The notes: generated by a model not told the origin, from the letters alone. Numbered from the stretch's first letter, positions 1-12,889 are shown. The stretch: 64,000 nt of DNA from Liolophura sinensis (GCF_032854445.1 NC_088298.1:18867976-18931975), one strand, 5' to 3'. Program-made: numbers and translations.

Positions 1-950
1 ATGTATTTTATGATATGTTTGCCCAACCATTGTTTCAAAGCGTTAGACAACATCGGCACGTTGTCAGTAATGTGTTTATTTCTTAAAAACTAAAACGTTA
101 CGAAATAACGAAAGTATCGTAGTATTGTAGTCACTGAGAAGGATTAAGTCTTATTGTGTTTGACCGAAAATGTTCCATGTAACAGTATACAGTTATAGTC
201 AAACGTATTTTCAAGTAGTAACATCCTCCTCCGAAATACTTTTGATGGTGTCTTTTTTGCTCCTGTACAAAAGTTGACGTGGCCGTATAGGCGTCAGTTT
301 GTACGTCAAGCCGGTCGTCGGTCCATATTGTTGTATGCGCTCTTGTTTCTTTTAAGCTCGTTGTGTGATGGACCATACTTATGTCATGTTACCCATAGTT
401 ATTCGGGTATTCACTTTTTATTTTTGATGACATTGACCCAACTTTCTAGCTCATAATGGCGATTTGAGCTGTATTTTGTGAACTAGGCTCTTCACCGAAA
501 GGTATTGAGTATATTACACGGTATTTTCAGGCTCCTTGATGTATGAAGCCCAGTATGGATATGATTTGTGGCCTGTTTACGTTTTCATTTCATCTGCTTT
601 AATTAACACTGACAGTGTGTATTGAAAAATATTTGACCTTCAGGGACAAGTGAGAAAATTAAATTAAGGATCAGTTGGTAATACCATACGATTTGTAACC
701 CTTCACTTCAGTCACTGTGTGTGTTAAGCAACAGTCAAATAAGTAAGTCAGTCACTGGTGAAATGCGTTTAATACCTCAGCTTGTTTTTTATTCGCACCA
801 TCAGAAAGCAGGAGGTTACAGGACTACTCCCTCGGGAACATAAATAATAAATTTTAAAAAAATTGTATGCAGGTTTGTCTAAGGAGATAGCACTGTACCA
901 GATGAGTCATATTTTTAACTGAACAGGATACTTACGATATGTTGTGAACT
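1..950. other. Upstream of innexin, no gene seen
   Basis: AT-rich non-coding sequence. Short open frames have no recognisable domain. An innexin 5' untranslated exon is expected somewhere upstream, because the coding exon begins just after a splice acceptor, but I cannot place it. Confidence 0.5.
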
Positions 951-984
951 TTGGTGACTTTGATCATTTTATTTTCATATACAA

Positions 985-1006
985 TTTCTGTTTCTCTCTG
1001 TTGCAG
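985..1006 (+). promoter_or_regulatory. 3' splice site upstream of innexin start
   Basis: A pyrimidine-rich run ending in ttgcag lies one base before the innexin ATG. It implies at least one 5' untranslated exon farther upstream. Confidence 0.75.
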
Positions 1007-1007
1007 A

Positions 1008-2213
1008 ATGGACAGTATAATCGGGTCGGTTGGCAGGGTTGCCAAAGTCAAGGTCAGGAACGATGATGACCTTGTCGACAGGTTGAACCATTTGTATTCC
1101 ACGGGGATCCTGATCATCTTTACGGTGGTGGTCAGCGCCCGGCAATATGTCGGGGATCCGATCAGATGCTGGTGCCCTGCCCAGTTTACGGGTGCACACG
1201 TGGACTACACGAACAATATATGCTGGATTTCAAACACCTACTACATCCCAATGATTGAAACCATTCCAATAGAGCATCATGTCAGACGACAGAAGGAGCT
1301 GCCATACTACCAGTGGGTGCCAGTCGTCTTGTTGCTGCAGGCGTTGCTGTTTTACCTTCCCTGTATCATTTGGAGAATCCTCAACAGTCAGTCTGGCATC
1401 AACATTGATCGCATCGTCTCCTTGTCCACCGAGGCACAGTACGAGAGCCCGGATAACCGTATCAAGACCATCAAATACGTCGTCCGCCATCTCGACCGTT
1501 GTCTTGACAACCAGCGCGAGCATAGAAACACGTGTTGTGTGCGACTACGTCACATCCTGTCCACAAAGATGAACTTGCTGTGCGGGAAGCGGTATGGGAA
1601 TTATCTTCTGGCTGTGTACTTCCTCACCAAGCTCTTGTACATTGCGAACGCCATCGGTCAGCTGTACCTCTTGAACGCCTTCTTGGGGACACAGTACCAT
1701 TTGTACGGCGTCCAAGTCATCGAGGATCTTGTAGAAGGGAAGGAGTGGAGGGCTGCTGAGCGCTTTCCGCGGGTGACGTTGTGTGACTTTGAAATACGCC
1801 AGTTACAAAACATTCAGCGATACACTGTCCAGTGCGTCCTGCCCATTAACCTTTTCAACGAGAAGATCTACATCTTCCTCTGGTTCTGGTTTGTCTTCGT
1901 TGCGGCCTTCAGCTGCTACAGCCTGCTGTCTTGGCTCTGGAGCATGTTGTTTCCAGCCACGCGCATCACCTACGTGCGCAAGTTCCTTAAAATCATGGAT
2001 CGCATCGGTGCAGGACCGGACAAAAAACTGGCAAATCGTTTTACGATGGAATACCTACGTCACGACGGCGTCTTCACGTTACGTCTGGTAGGTAAAAACT
2101 CAAGCGATATTGTGGTGGGAGAAATCGTCTCTGGTCTGTTCGATATGTATAGAAATAAGAAGAACATTCAGATTCGACCGAATGGCCATGAGACGGAAGG
2201 TGAAGATGTATGA
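1008..2213 (+). CDS. Innexin gap-junction channel subunit
   Basis: A 401-residue four-pass membrane protein that should form gap junctions or hemichannels in the plasma membrane. TM1 lies near residues 30-47. The first extracellular loop has C54, C56 and C72 in a CWCPAQFTG...CW context. The family signature YYQWVP is at 100-105, followed by TM2 to about 123. TM3 is near 199-224. The second loop has C259 and C276 around FPRVTLCDF and RYTVQCVLPINLFNEK, then TM4 at about 288-310 and a ~90-residue cytoplasmic tail. Length and cysteine pattern fit a typical invertebrate innexin. The open frame extends 19 codons upstream, but a pyrimidine tract and AG end at 1006, so the start at 1008 is preferred and the upstream part is intron. 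The coding region has no introns. Lophotrochozoans have many innexin paralogs, so I give no specific symbol. Confidence 0.96.
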   Translation: MDSIIGSVGRVAKVKVRNDDDLVDRLNHLYSTGILIIFTVVVSARQYVGDPIRCWCPAQFTGAHVDYTNNICWISNTYYIPMIETIPIEHHVRRQKELPYYQWVPVVLLLQALLFYLPCIIWRILNSQSGINIDRIVSLSTEAQYESPDNRIKTIKYVVRHLDRCLDNQREHRNTCCVRLRHILSTKMNLLCGKRYGNYLLAVYFLTKLLYIANAIGQLYLLNAFLGTQYHLYGVQVIEDLVEGKEWRAAERFPRVTLCDFEIRQLQNIQRYTVQCVLPINLFNEKIYIFLWFWFVFVAAFSCYSLLSWLWSMLFPATRITYVRKFLKIMDRIGAGPDKKLANRFTMEYLRHDGVFTLRLVGKNSSDIVVGEIVSGLFDMYRNKKNIQIRPNGHETEGEDV

Positions 2214-2216
2214 TCT

Positions 2217-4400
2217 CGTTAAATTTTAAGAAGAAAGTAAAAAAATAAGGACATCAGAGCTATACATTTTGTTTCTTTGTTTCAAAGTAAATCGCGAAAA
2301 TTATTCCCTGAATACCTGGGTAACAGTAAACGATGACGTGCGAAGCTGAAGTCAAATCACCCCCGGAACGGACTAATGTACTTAGATTCCCTCGGAAGAA
2401 AATAATAACAGTGGAGATATGCAACACCTGGAAAACTTAAAATTCTTACGGAATTAGACCGATTTATGCGAGGGTGTAGTGTTCGATGGAAATTCTGGGG
2501 GCGGTTGTGTAGATGTGTGGTGTGGCATACTACTGTGTGATGAGGCTTCGGGTGTAGAGTGAGTCATATCCGGGCACTCCAGGTATTCTCAAAGCATTCC
2601 GGACTTTAGTAACCCCAGGAAGCCATTGCAAGTCCCGGCAAGGTTTCAAAGTCATGAAAACTGTTCTACGTGGTGGCAATACATACGTTGTACTAGTGAG
2701 AATCAATGAAGGACTTGTCGAAGAGGGACAATGTAATGGCCTTGGGGACACCTATAGTGTAGAAACACTGACGATGAAATCGTTCTGTGATCAAATTCTC
2801 ATCCATATTTTGTCAACGGTGGTTGCACTTTTGCTGGTTTGCGGGTTCTGCTGCATGCTGTGGTAAAGACCGTGGCAAAGAACGTTTGATGCGTGTTCAA
2901 CATCAGGAGATGGAACAGAATGGTTCAGTAGGCCGCTGACTGTATACCCTCATTTTCAATTAACGTTTGGATGTTGTGTTTAGTTTGGTGATTATTTAGA
3001 AATGGCGTTTAACACCAATATCATCCAAGGAATTAGAAATTCGGTTTCGGTTATAAACAATTTGATATTTCTCCTGATTTCGCCTATTGTTGGATTCAAA
3101 ATATGATTTCTTGACAATGAACCCCAGAAAAATGATCATCGTAGATTGATTGGTGCTAACCCACATGTATCACCGAAATCACATTTTAGTGCCTTCTCTC
3201 TACATTATTCACCATCCGTCCCAAGACGACTACGATATTAAAATGCTCCGCTAATTGAGATGTGATGGAAACATTAAAAGTGCCTTCCTTTTTGGTTGTA
3301 GCAAGGTAGCAACCACATTTTTTAACCTACCGTCTTCCTTCTATGCAAATCTGTTGCATGTAAAATCGAAAGTGCAAATAATTCATGTTGCTCATTTTGT
3401 ATGATCTGTTTTCACAGTGTGTTTCTATGCACTAGGAAAAGTAAGATGTAGTATAGTGGGATCAGTGTTATACATGGCTGTAGTGTTATTATCATGCAGA
3501 AGCACATTACGTAGTAATAAGGTGGAAATTATGATATTGGACTTATGTCATTTTGCCACGGGTGTCATTCTCATAACTACGATTGGCGTGAGTTATTTAA
3601 TGTCTGGATGAAATATTGGCAGATGCATTTATACTGATGGCGTGATTTTCTGATGTCGTGTTTAGCGTTAATAACAGCTGTACGATGGATATGGTTTGAC
3701 AGATTACCGCAGAGGGAATTTGCTTGAAAATGATAAAATATGGCACACGAAAACGAGCTTGACCCCTGGAAGTGCTGCAGTGTGGAAATGGTGTCAGAAG
3801 TGGGACCCTTGTATTTACTTGGAATGTAAACTATGAGGTGACTAAGCTGGGTGTGTGGTGCGATTGCAGGTCGTGGGTTTATATTACCACGACAGGTTCG
3901 ACCCATTCTGGTCAGTTCTCTTTACTTCCTGGAGGCCTTTCTGTTGTCTGGATGAATCCGATGGCAGCGTTCGCCCCGCCTACAACACCTGCTGCACTAA
4001 GGGCGCCCTGTTATCCATAGAAAATCTCCATCACTCTGCACGGTTCTCACCCAATCCACAGTCTACCCCAAGAATCGTAAAATTATTTATTTAAACTTTG
4101 ATCCTTTTTACTCAAAACTGTCGGTGTTTTTATGTCAATTCTCTACATCATTTCACTTTCGAAAGTGCGCGTTTGATCTTCTCAAAAAAGAAACATTTGA
4201 ATGTAAAAAAAAAGGTGACTGAACATTGTTTTTCGCAGGGTTCCTCTTGACATATACTTGTATTAGATATTCTCAAACCAACCAGATATCTTGAATCTGC
4301 AAGAGTATACACTCTCGCAAGTAGTTTCTGTATTGCTTTAGCTATATATAGCCTGTACACGTTTTTACTAACTTAGGGGCACAAAAAGTGGATAGTTTTA
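2217..4400. other. Innexin 3' flank and intergenic DNA
   Basis: No second gene is recognisable. The first few hundred bases are probably the innexin 3' UTR. I see no perfect AATAAA close to the stop codon. A phrase resembling the dispersed tRNA-like repeats (cgggcactcc) occurs near 2571. Short open frames here show no domain. Confidence 0.4.
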
Positions 4401-4414
4401 AAATATATTGTGGT

Positions 4415-4525
4415 AATTCGTTGATACTGGAATTACTCTGTCTTTGACACTGGAATTACGGCCTCCGTCGTTGATACTGGCAATATGACCTCCGTCACTG
4501 ACACGGGCATTACGATTGGTGTACG
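4415..4525. repeat. Short degenerate tandem repeat
   Basis: Three to four imperfect copies of a ~30-base unit containing gatactggaattac or a variant, alternating with 'gcctccgtc' phrases. It lies in intergenic DNA between innexin and the TRAK gene. Confidence 0.5.
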
Positions 4526-7500
4526 AGTGTCTTTATCGACGCACAGGTCCAACATGGGAAACATATTTGATAGAATGCATTGCTCCCAACATTACCGAAC
4601 AAAACATATCGTATCGTTGATGCTTATTACAACGGTTATATTTTAGCCCGTGGTTGTAAATTTTGTGTTTTTGCATGCGGATAAGTTATTCTAGTGGCTA
4701 TGAGGAACGACAGTTTTGTTCTATATTATTTCACTCATTTTTTATTTCTTTTTTTTTCTGTTAACAAACGTCTTTCGATTAAAACATAGGTGATGTACGG
4801 TACAGTATGGTTAATGGTTGTGGGTGGTTCACGGGCTCTTGATAGTGACAAATAAGTTTCGTTTTCATCCGAATTTTGCGAAATAAATGTTGTCATGGTG
4901 ATACCCGTGTGGTTCGGAAGGAGAAACGAGGACGTAGCGCAATTTTGTGATGTTTTTACCTGTGTTTTGTTAGTTTTTTTCTTGTTTCCCATTTGTTAAA
5001 ATTTTTATCAGCGTTGTATATAATACAGTTTTTGATAACTGCCATTTTAAATGTAACCAAATGGACAGTACATATATCTCGCAGATGTTTGCTTTGCTAG
5101 TGGAAGTAACCTTCCAGATATGATTGTATTTGGATTGAACATATATACAGACCTCTTTTTTTCGCCCGCCAAAAATAAATTGTATATGGAAATATTTTTT
5201 GTGTGAAAATAACCCACTTGTATGTCAGTAGTTTGCATTTAGCGGTACCGTAGTTAATCCTTTTTTTCTGTATGTTGTTTGTGTATCTCTAATTTCTTAT
5301 GTGGTTACGCAGAGCTTTCATTGCCTTGAATTCAGAACGTTTTCCTATGAAGTTGTGAATTTTACGGCGAATAGAGTCAAAACCTCGAACTGTCCTTGAC
5401 CTCTGAAATACTTCAGTTCTGTAGAACCATTATGGCCGAATACCATGAGGAGGAACTCTTAGATAGAGCGGGACTTCCGATTACGTCACTTGTCTATTAA
5501 TAAAACTGTTGTAGCTTTTTGTCATGCGGTGCAATGTTGTAGTATCTTACGGTCGCAAAATACCTGTCTGTTACCAAATAATACATTCTCTCTATGCAGT
5601 TGAATGCGGCTTTACATGCATTGTTATTGGTAGCAATGAGATAATTTGTAACTCGTCACTTCTATTGATTTTTAATCCTCTCATTTTTGGTTTTATTTTT
5701 ACGCCTTGCTGAAAGCAGTCATTGTTCACTCATGGTGTACATAAGTGTGTATTGGAAGTTGCCAGGGGTATGCATATGCCTGACTTAATATAGTTGAGAG
5801 TTTTATACAAGGTATGGTAGTCTGTAAATAAAAAAGACAAGACATTACAACGCGTATGTGAATTTTCAGCTGAAGTATTTCTGTTGCAATGAATTTCAAC
5901 AATGAGTGATGTGTAATATGCAAAACAAAGACCTTGCGCGCAATAAAATGCATAAAAGGAAAATATGTACTCTTCCAATACCTACATTGTATTTTGTATG
6001 ATGTATTATGTGGCATATGCTTTTGCTTCACCCTGTGAGGTCTGATGTTTGGATAGCGATATATAAAATTATGTCATACCGGAAACCCATTTACCCAGCC
6101 AACTGCTACCCAAAGTCACGCCACAGGGCATACGTTATTCAAGATGGAATTTTTATCAGTGTGCCAAAGTAGTTGTATACTCGACACATCAGAATTGAAT
6201 TGTTAAATCCATATACCTAATGTAAACAAAGTATTTTCCGGGGATAAAGAAAGCATTCATTCGTGCATTGGACCGAGTGCGCAGCGCTATATTAGCATGA
6301 ATGCTGACTCGAGTTCAAGCTGATACTTGCAATACAGCAGTACTACGTAAGCCGCTTGCTCGTGAAGCGTCACGCCAAAGGCAGAAAGGAACACTAAACT
6401 ACACAGCGTCAGGCCTGGATTACTCCAGGCGGGAAAAGCTCGCCATTGTATGGCGTCAGTGTTTTGTTTTATCACTAATAACCAGAATTCTAATCACAAA
6501 ATTTAATCACAAACTGATGTATTAACGGCTTTTTAGCCAGAACTACTTAGTCTCACGCTGAAATGATGCCTCAAGATTTTTACCGGAAGTATGGTTGAAA
6601 TGTACTGTATAAACTGTATAACCATGGTTGTCATGGCGATGTGATGATGTTGTTGTTGTTTTATTATGGAGATGTTCAACAGCTGTTACTGTCTATTGTT
6701 TTCTTTTTGTTCCCATTTGTTCCGTATGATAACGGTGACAGGCATGCAGTTATTTCACATTTGTGGTGTCCGATTGTGTTTCTATATTTGATGTCCAAAA
6801 AACATCGTCTCGTTTTACAAACTGTATAATTTTACCTAAATGTCTGTTGATTTTATTTCCGAAGCGGTATGTGTAGTTAATCTTTTTAGTATCGAGCTGG
6901 TTTGCTTCAAATTCGGCTTCAGAATGACGTGTGTTGTTCAGGACTGTTCCTTTTCTCTCGGATATTTCACATTTCCTTTTTTTATCTTGATTGATATGGT
7001 TCTGTTAGATTTGAAAAATCTAACTGGCTGATGATTGGTATGTTTACCTTTATCACGTGACATCAAGGATCACCATGATTCTGAAGTACATTAGCTGTTT
7101 TGTTACTTGATTTTATGACAATCTGCATGTGATAGCTATTCATGTATTAAGCGTATGTAGTCTTCCACTTGTATGATATGAAAACCCATATTTTTTACTT
7201 GTTAATTGTTTGAAGTGAGAAAAAAAATCATTTTGTATAGCACCATATTATATTCTATGACAGACACTAAAACAACATCCATAATTATATATATGTACAT
7301 GTATATATATATGGACACTATAACCCGGGGACGGATACGAATAAATGCTTTTTTATATGTTATTGACCAAACGAATTTGAGAAAAAAAATAAAATCATTC
7401 ATCATTTAAAACATAACTTTGATTTGTCTCATGAGATTTGTAGGTTTGGAAAGGGTTTTTTTTTCGCACATGTGAGTAGTGAGATAAAATCTCTGGTTCT

Positions 7501-7585
7501 CTTGTTTTCCACGTCAGCTTCTGTCAGTACTTATTCTGCTGAGAAGCAAACATTCCTTGTCCGCACCGAGTGGCATATCTTTCAG
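4526..7585. other. Intergenic, no gene seen
   Basis: AT-rich DNA with several T-rich runs and a small TA/TG microsatellite near 7287-7312. Open frames are short, low-complexity and without recognisable domains. Confidence 0.4.
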
Positions 7586-7589
7586 TCGC

Positions 7590-7845
7590 TAGGACAAGCG
7601 AGGTGTGAGTTCAAAGCCGGCTTGGGGCAGGGAATTTGTAGGTTCTTGAGACCTTAGTGACAATAAGCGGTCTACAACGCTCGTGTGTCCCTTTGTACAG
7701 TCCAACGTTCGGTGATAACCACTTGACTTCCACCAGTATGGTGTGTGTATAGCTGGAAAAGTTCGTGAGTAAGTTGCCAAAGGTCGGTGGTTTACCACAG
7801 GCACTCCGGCCGCTATCGTTTGAGTCTAATATGACACAAAGAATT
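7590..7845 (+). repeat. Dispersed tRNA-derived repeat, type C
   Basis: It contains a B-box-like phrase (gagttcaaagcc), then 'aataagcggtc', 'cttccaccagtatggtg' and 'gccaaaggtcggtggttta'. The same ordered phrases recur near 27.9, 44.7 and 57.6 kb, and in inverted form near 63.0 kb. This shows a dispersed SINE-like family that is older and more diverged than the main SINE. Confidence 0.6.
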
Positions 7846-8900
7846 AGTTAAGAAGATAAACTGACTGCACGACTGTTCTTTGTTCTTCCACGAACGATTC
7901 CATTTGGCACATTAAAATGAGTGATAATGAATTCTGCATGCAGTAACACCACAAGCTATCTTTCAGGGAGCCGGGATACCAGAAACGGCTCGGTGACGAA
8001 TAGCTACGATACCATTACTTGGCGTAGCTGACGCGTCGCTCCTGGCGACGAACGTCAGACTGTTGTAAGTCGGTGCTTGACATGACGCCTTATTTTAATG
8101 TCACATTCTCAATCAAAACTTACTCAGACGCTGTTTAGCTAGTTTGTAATTTAGATAAACAGCTAAATTGAATCCAACGTGAGAGGGTGGAATTATATCA
8201 TACTGAAGCGAATCTCTGGTACAGATTCTTACAAATGTAAGTGATTCGCATTAATTTGGATGGAACTCATGATGTCATGTGAAATCCCGCCGCTCAACGC
8301 GAACTTTCTTCGAAATAACAGAACTGACGCGTGAACACGAGTCTATCTGAGAGTCTAGGGACATTGGTTAGCAATAAATTACGACATGTCTCTGTAAATA
8401 TCCAAGTCCGGTTTTGGTCAGTAATCTTCCCTGTACCTATATAGCCTGTGGGTTATGCTTGTCACAGGTCGGTGGTTTACTCTGAGTTTCCGAGATTTTT
8501 TCATGAAAGTCACCAGCGTAGTAAATAACCAAAATATTCACGAGAGCAGCAATAAGAATCATTCAGTAAACCAAAGTAAGTCGCCTGTGGGCTGTGGCGA
8601 TATAGTCCTAATTGGTCGCTCTTATTTGGTCTGTAGAAGGCTGTACAACAGCTACAATTGAGGTTGACGACTCGTATTCTCTTCTCTCCATTTTCTGCAA
8701 ATTTCCATTCACTCATATACTATGCCATTAATCATTTTTTTTGGTATGAACCGTCGGAATATAATTTCCGTTCAACAGGAACGAAAGGATTTTGTACGGT
8801 AAGGCGGAAAATCGGCACCCAGAGAGGTACGATATAAAAAAAAAGCAAAATTCAAACCCCAGCATAATTCTGTAAATATCCAAATCAAAACTATAAATCT
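7846..8900. other. Intergenic, no gene seen
   Basis: Nothing coding is recognised. A fragment near 8460-8530 (gtcggtggtttactctgag) resembles the tail half of the type C/D dispersed repeats. Confidence 0.35.
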
Positions 8901-8904
8901 TGAT

Positions 8905-9540
8905 CAAGGTTACATGGCCATGAAACAGATGGTTGCGTAGTACTTGCCAAAAATGCACTCTCAATCAAAAAGAACAATTTTTCGTTCAAACGAGGCTCTG
9001 TTTTTAATTTATGGTATGAACATCAATGTTAACCAGACAAATATCTTTACTGAAACTTTCATGTGTTTATTTCTATGTGCGGTCAAAGTAACGTTTTGGT
9101 TAATATTTGTTTTCATGTGTAAAGCATAAACATTATAACGTGACCAGTTTTGTCATCTTTTTGGCAAGTTTGAAATCCTTATCCTTCTGTCATAGACGCT
9201 CAGAAATCCTCCACTGTACAGTGGAGTAAGGAAGTGGCTGTAGAAAACATATTGCACCTCTGGGAAGAGTTGGAATCTTTGTGCCTCTTCCTTTTTTTAT
9301 TTGGAAACATAATTTTGTGTGGGTAAAGATACAGGTCATCTTGTGCTAAATGAGTTTTCTGATGAATTGGAATGGACAAGCTATGGTATTACGTAACATC
9401 TGACAACTACAGCGAAATAGTACGTGAATCCTGGTTGAGAACACCGGTGGTCCTCTAGATATCATAAACATTAACATGTTATGCAAAGCGGGAGTATAAG
9501 GCTGAAAGTTACGTTTGTTACATATTTATACCATGCGGGG
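8905..9540 (+). repeat. Diverged dispersed block, copy A
   Basis: About 600 bases that align colinearly with 59255-59880. Shared phrases include 'gatca(a)...atcaaaaa', 'actttcatgt.tttatttct', 'taaaacataaac.tta' and 'agcgaaat..tacgtgaat'. No coding frame is conserved. It is a repeat or an old duplication of unknown type. An 18-base perfect palindrome lies inside it at 9209-9226. Confidence 0.6.
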
Positions 9541-10620
9541 TCCTTTACAGTTTCTCAGACAATCGGTTAGCCTTCTGCAGCCTGGTACTTCTGAAATATT
9601 TTCCTGTGTGTTATGAACAATTCTCAGAAACACGTGCCGATCAAAGCAAGGCGCTCCGCATTTGGCGGGAAAGTATATGGCGAAGCAACTTCTTCTCTAC
9701 AAACCAACCAATTAGATTAGCAGTTGTTAGATAAAATCACCTTGAGCAACAAACAGAAATAGGCCTACCTATCTGTCAAAAAGGAGTTTCCGGCGTCGAT
9801 TTTCTTAGGCCAGATTCTGACCTCTGCACACCAGTCTGGAAACTGCAGCTTGGTGTGAAAGGTCGATGTGTTCATCAGTCGCCTCAATCGAAGTTTAATT
9901 TAATTGAACTAACAATAGATAAGTTGGTTTGAAAAGCGATTTGCCAATCAAGGGAGATAAGTTTGAGAACCGGGTGTTTACATTTTTCAACAATTCTCTC
10001 CCTTGTTTAGTTGATAATCCTCGGCTATAGTTTACACGAACCCAATGATATTCCCTACTAATTCAGCTAAAATTAATCTGTCATGACCACCATGTTTTTG
10101 AGCTGTGCCCGCTTGAAGGGAAGTCAGGGATTTTGTTACAGTGATAACCTCACGTGGGTGGTAAGACTGGACAAAAAGTTTTCAGCTCTGTCCAACAGAC
10201 AAAATTCTGATATGTTTTAACTAGGTACAAAAGAGCTATGTGGCAGTATTATCCAATCTGTGCTTCTTCACTCTTCATTTCAGAGGCAAATCTTGGGCGG
10301 AGCCTATATTCGGCATTGCTTATGTCTGGTGTGAATCAAATGGTTATACAAATAAGCTGTTGTTTAAATAAAACAATAAATCTCCTATACTCGGCAAATG
10401 TAGCTGCATATATAATAATACATCTAAAGAGTTAAAATAAAAATTCAGGTATACCAAAATGTTGGGGGCGTCGTATATGGATCCCAGGTCCAGAGTCCAC
10501 ATTCACAAAACCTCATACATCAAACTGACATAATTTTTTTCGTAAATGACGAGACGCCTTATGGCACTATAACCTAGACGTCTTTTGCGAGCAAGGGAAC
10601 AAGAAAGATGACCCAAACTG
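9541..10620. other. Intergenic, no gene seen
   Basis: No domain-bearing open frame. A weak inverted pair (caagggaga / tctcccttg) lies near 9948 and 9996. Nothing else stands out. Confidence 0.35.
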
Positions 10621-10621
10621 A

Positions 10622-11456
10622 CAATTTCTGCAAGATTTTCCCGCTCTGACTGCTGGCGGGTTGTCGACACTAGATTTCCCCGCTCTGTCTTGGGTGGGGG
10701 TATTGACCCCAGATTTCTTGACTGCTAGTTGTGTGTGGATGGCAGATTTCCCCGCTCTTTCTGAGGGCGGGGTGTCGACTGCTGTTGGTGTATCTATTCT
10801 AGATTTCCCCGCTTTGTCTGGGGTGGGGGTGTGGACCGCGGATTTCTCCGCTCTTACTGCTGGCGGGGTGTTGACGATAGATTTCCCCGCTCTGATTGCT
10901 GTTGGTGTGTCGACTCTAGATTTCCTTGCTTTGTCTGGGGTGGGGGGTGTGGAGCGCAGATTTCCCCGCTCTGACTGCTAGTTGGGTGTGGACCGCAGAT
11001 TTCCCCGCCCTGACTGCTAGTTGGGTGTAGGCGCTAGATTTCTCCCCTCTGACTGCTAGTTGGGTGCAGACGCCAGATTTCCCCGCACTGACTGCTAGTT
11101 TGGTGCAGACGCTAGACTTCCCCGCTCTGACTGCTAGTTGGGTGTAGACGCCAGATTTCCCCGCTCTGACTGCTAGTTGGGTGTAGACGCTAGATTTCCC
11201 CGCTCTGACTGCTAGTTGGGTGTAGACGCCAGATTTCCCCGCTCTGACTGCTAGTTGGGTGTAGACGCTAGATTTCCCCGCTCTGACTGCTAGTTGGGTG
11301 TAGACGCCAGATTTCCCCGCTCTGACTGCTAGTTTGGTGTAGACTCTAGATTTTCCCGCTCTGACTGCTAGTTGGTTGTAGACGCCAGATTTCCCCGCTC
11401 TGACTGCTAGTTGGGTGTAGACGCTAGATTTCCCCGCTCTGACTGCTAGTTGGGAA
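10622..11456. repeat. 39-bp minisatellite
   Basis: A tandem array whose regular part (about 10975-11456) has a 39-base unit containing 'tttccccgctctgactgc'. The 10622-10975 part is more degenerate, with variable spacing. Because 39 is a multiple of three, the minus strand is open through the array (10916-11470, 184 codons). It encodes a 13-residue repeat of the form LAVRAGKSxVYTQ. No start context, splice site or domain supports translation, so I call it a repeat. Confidence 0.9.
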
Positions 11457-11460
11457 CACA

Positions 11461-12698
11461 TCTGAGACACATGGGAAAATTTGTCAGGAGATTACCCCGG
11501 TCTATATCCTGTTTCATCAACCTGTAAAACTGACTTGCCATCGCTAAAGTGAAATAATATTGCGTGTTGTGTCAGAAATCAAAGAAATAAATAAACACAA
11601 CTGAGGGCATCGACTGATCAGTTCCGCGGGTAAGTTTTCGTACGCAACGTAAAGCTTCCCTCTTGCTATAATCTGACACGGACTTTGACAGACAAATTCA
11701 GTTTCCACTGGCTTATTGAACAAGGCTTAACACGCCACGCCTCTAGGGAATAAGTCACAAGTGGGAAAGTCAAAACTGCCTGACAAACATTCAGCTGAAA
11801 ATTTTATTGAATTCAAACACGCGATTCCAGTGGCTCCCCTCATTAAAATTACCTTCTCATATACTGATATGCTTTCTGAATAAATCTATGAATAAATGTT
11901 TGGGGTTTAACATCGTACTTAATAAGTTTTCAGTCATATGATGACGAGGTGAAATGCTTTCTGTATACGCACTATTAATCGCTGGACCAGTAAGGCCGTC
12001 GTAAATTACATGCATATATTTTTAAATCAGCAAAAAAAACTATGGTAAAACAGAATAACACGACATGCATGGCGAGGATGTGTGAAAACGTGACAGATGC
12101 AATAGCCGAGAACTTTATCTGTGTAGATAGGCCTACATGACATATATGTATGCACTGTACAGTAGATCTATATGGTTTGCTGAATTTAAAGTTGAAAGCT
12201 TCATTGCATATACTGCCAGAGCTGTAAAAGTATACAAACATCAAGATCTGTTATATCTACACATTGACCGCCCTTAAATTGAATGTTCTATTCCTGTTCC
12301 CGATTGGGGCATGATTGATGTTGTACAGGTACTTGGGCACTTTTCCTTCATTGCACAAAGACTGCCCAATTGCTTTCAGTCATAGTTATTGCTGTCCTCC
12401 AACACATTTCGCATATATGACGGTGCCAAGGTAGGAGGCATGGTGGGGCCGAATAAAACCACCGAAATCTGGCAAGTAACTGTTGGACTTTCCCAATGAA
12501 TGCCAAACAGAGATTATCACCTGCAGAATGCGTGTCTACCATACCGATGTCTGGCTAGCGGAAATCTTTCTCTATACTGGCGCTGTTGACAAAGACAATG
12601 GAACCAAGGCAATTTCCTGTCTCAGACTGAATGCAATCATCTTAGCCTATGTGCTCCTGAATCCAGTTTCACACAAGATGTCGTACCTGTACGACAAT
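11461..12698. other. Intergenic, no gene seen
   Basis: AT-rich, no recognisable gene. The stretch ends at the target-site duplication of the SINE that follows. Confidence 0.35.
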
Positions 12699-12711
12699 CG
12701 CACATATAGGA

Positions 12712-12873
12712 TTTTTTTTTTTTTTTTTTTTTTTTGATTGGTGTTTTACGCCGTACTCAAGAATATTTCACTTATACGACGGCGGCCAGCATTATGGTGG
12801 GTGGAAACCGGGCACAGCCCGGGGGAAACCCACGACCATCCGCAGGTTGCTGACAGACCTTCCCACTTACGGC
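12712..12873 (-). mobile_element. 5'-truncated SINE with 13-bp target duplication
   Basis: The main SINE family on the minus strand. It has a long T run (A tail), then the tail phrase and central block, and stops before the tRNA-like head. It is flanked by identical copies of cgcacatatagga at 12699-12711 and 12874-12886, as expected for LINE-mediated insertion. Confidence 0.9.
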
Positions 12874-12889
12874 CGCACATATAGGACAA

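Noticed and set aside
9209-9226. Perfect 18-base palindrome with a hairpin (ccttac/gtaagg) in the partner block at about 59541
   Set aside because: I tested whether the two hairpins were compensatory versions of one structure. The better alignment places them at different positions in the two blocks, so covariation is not supported.
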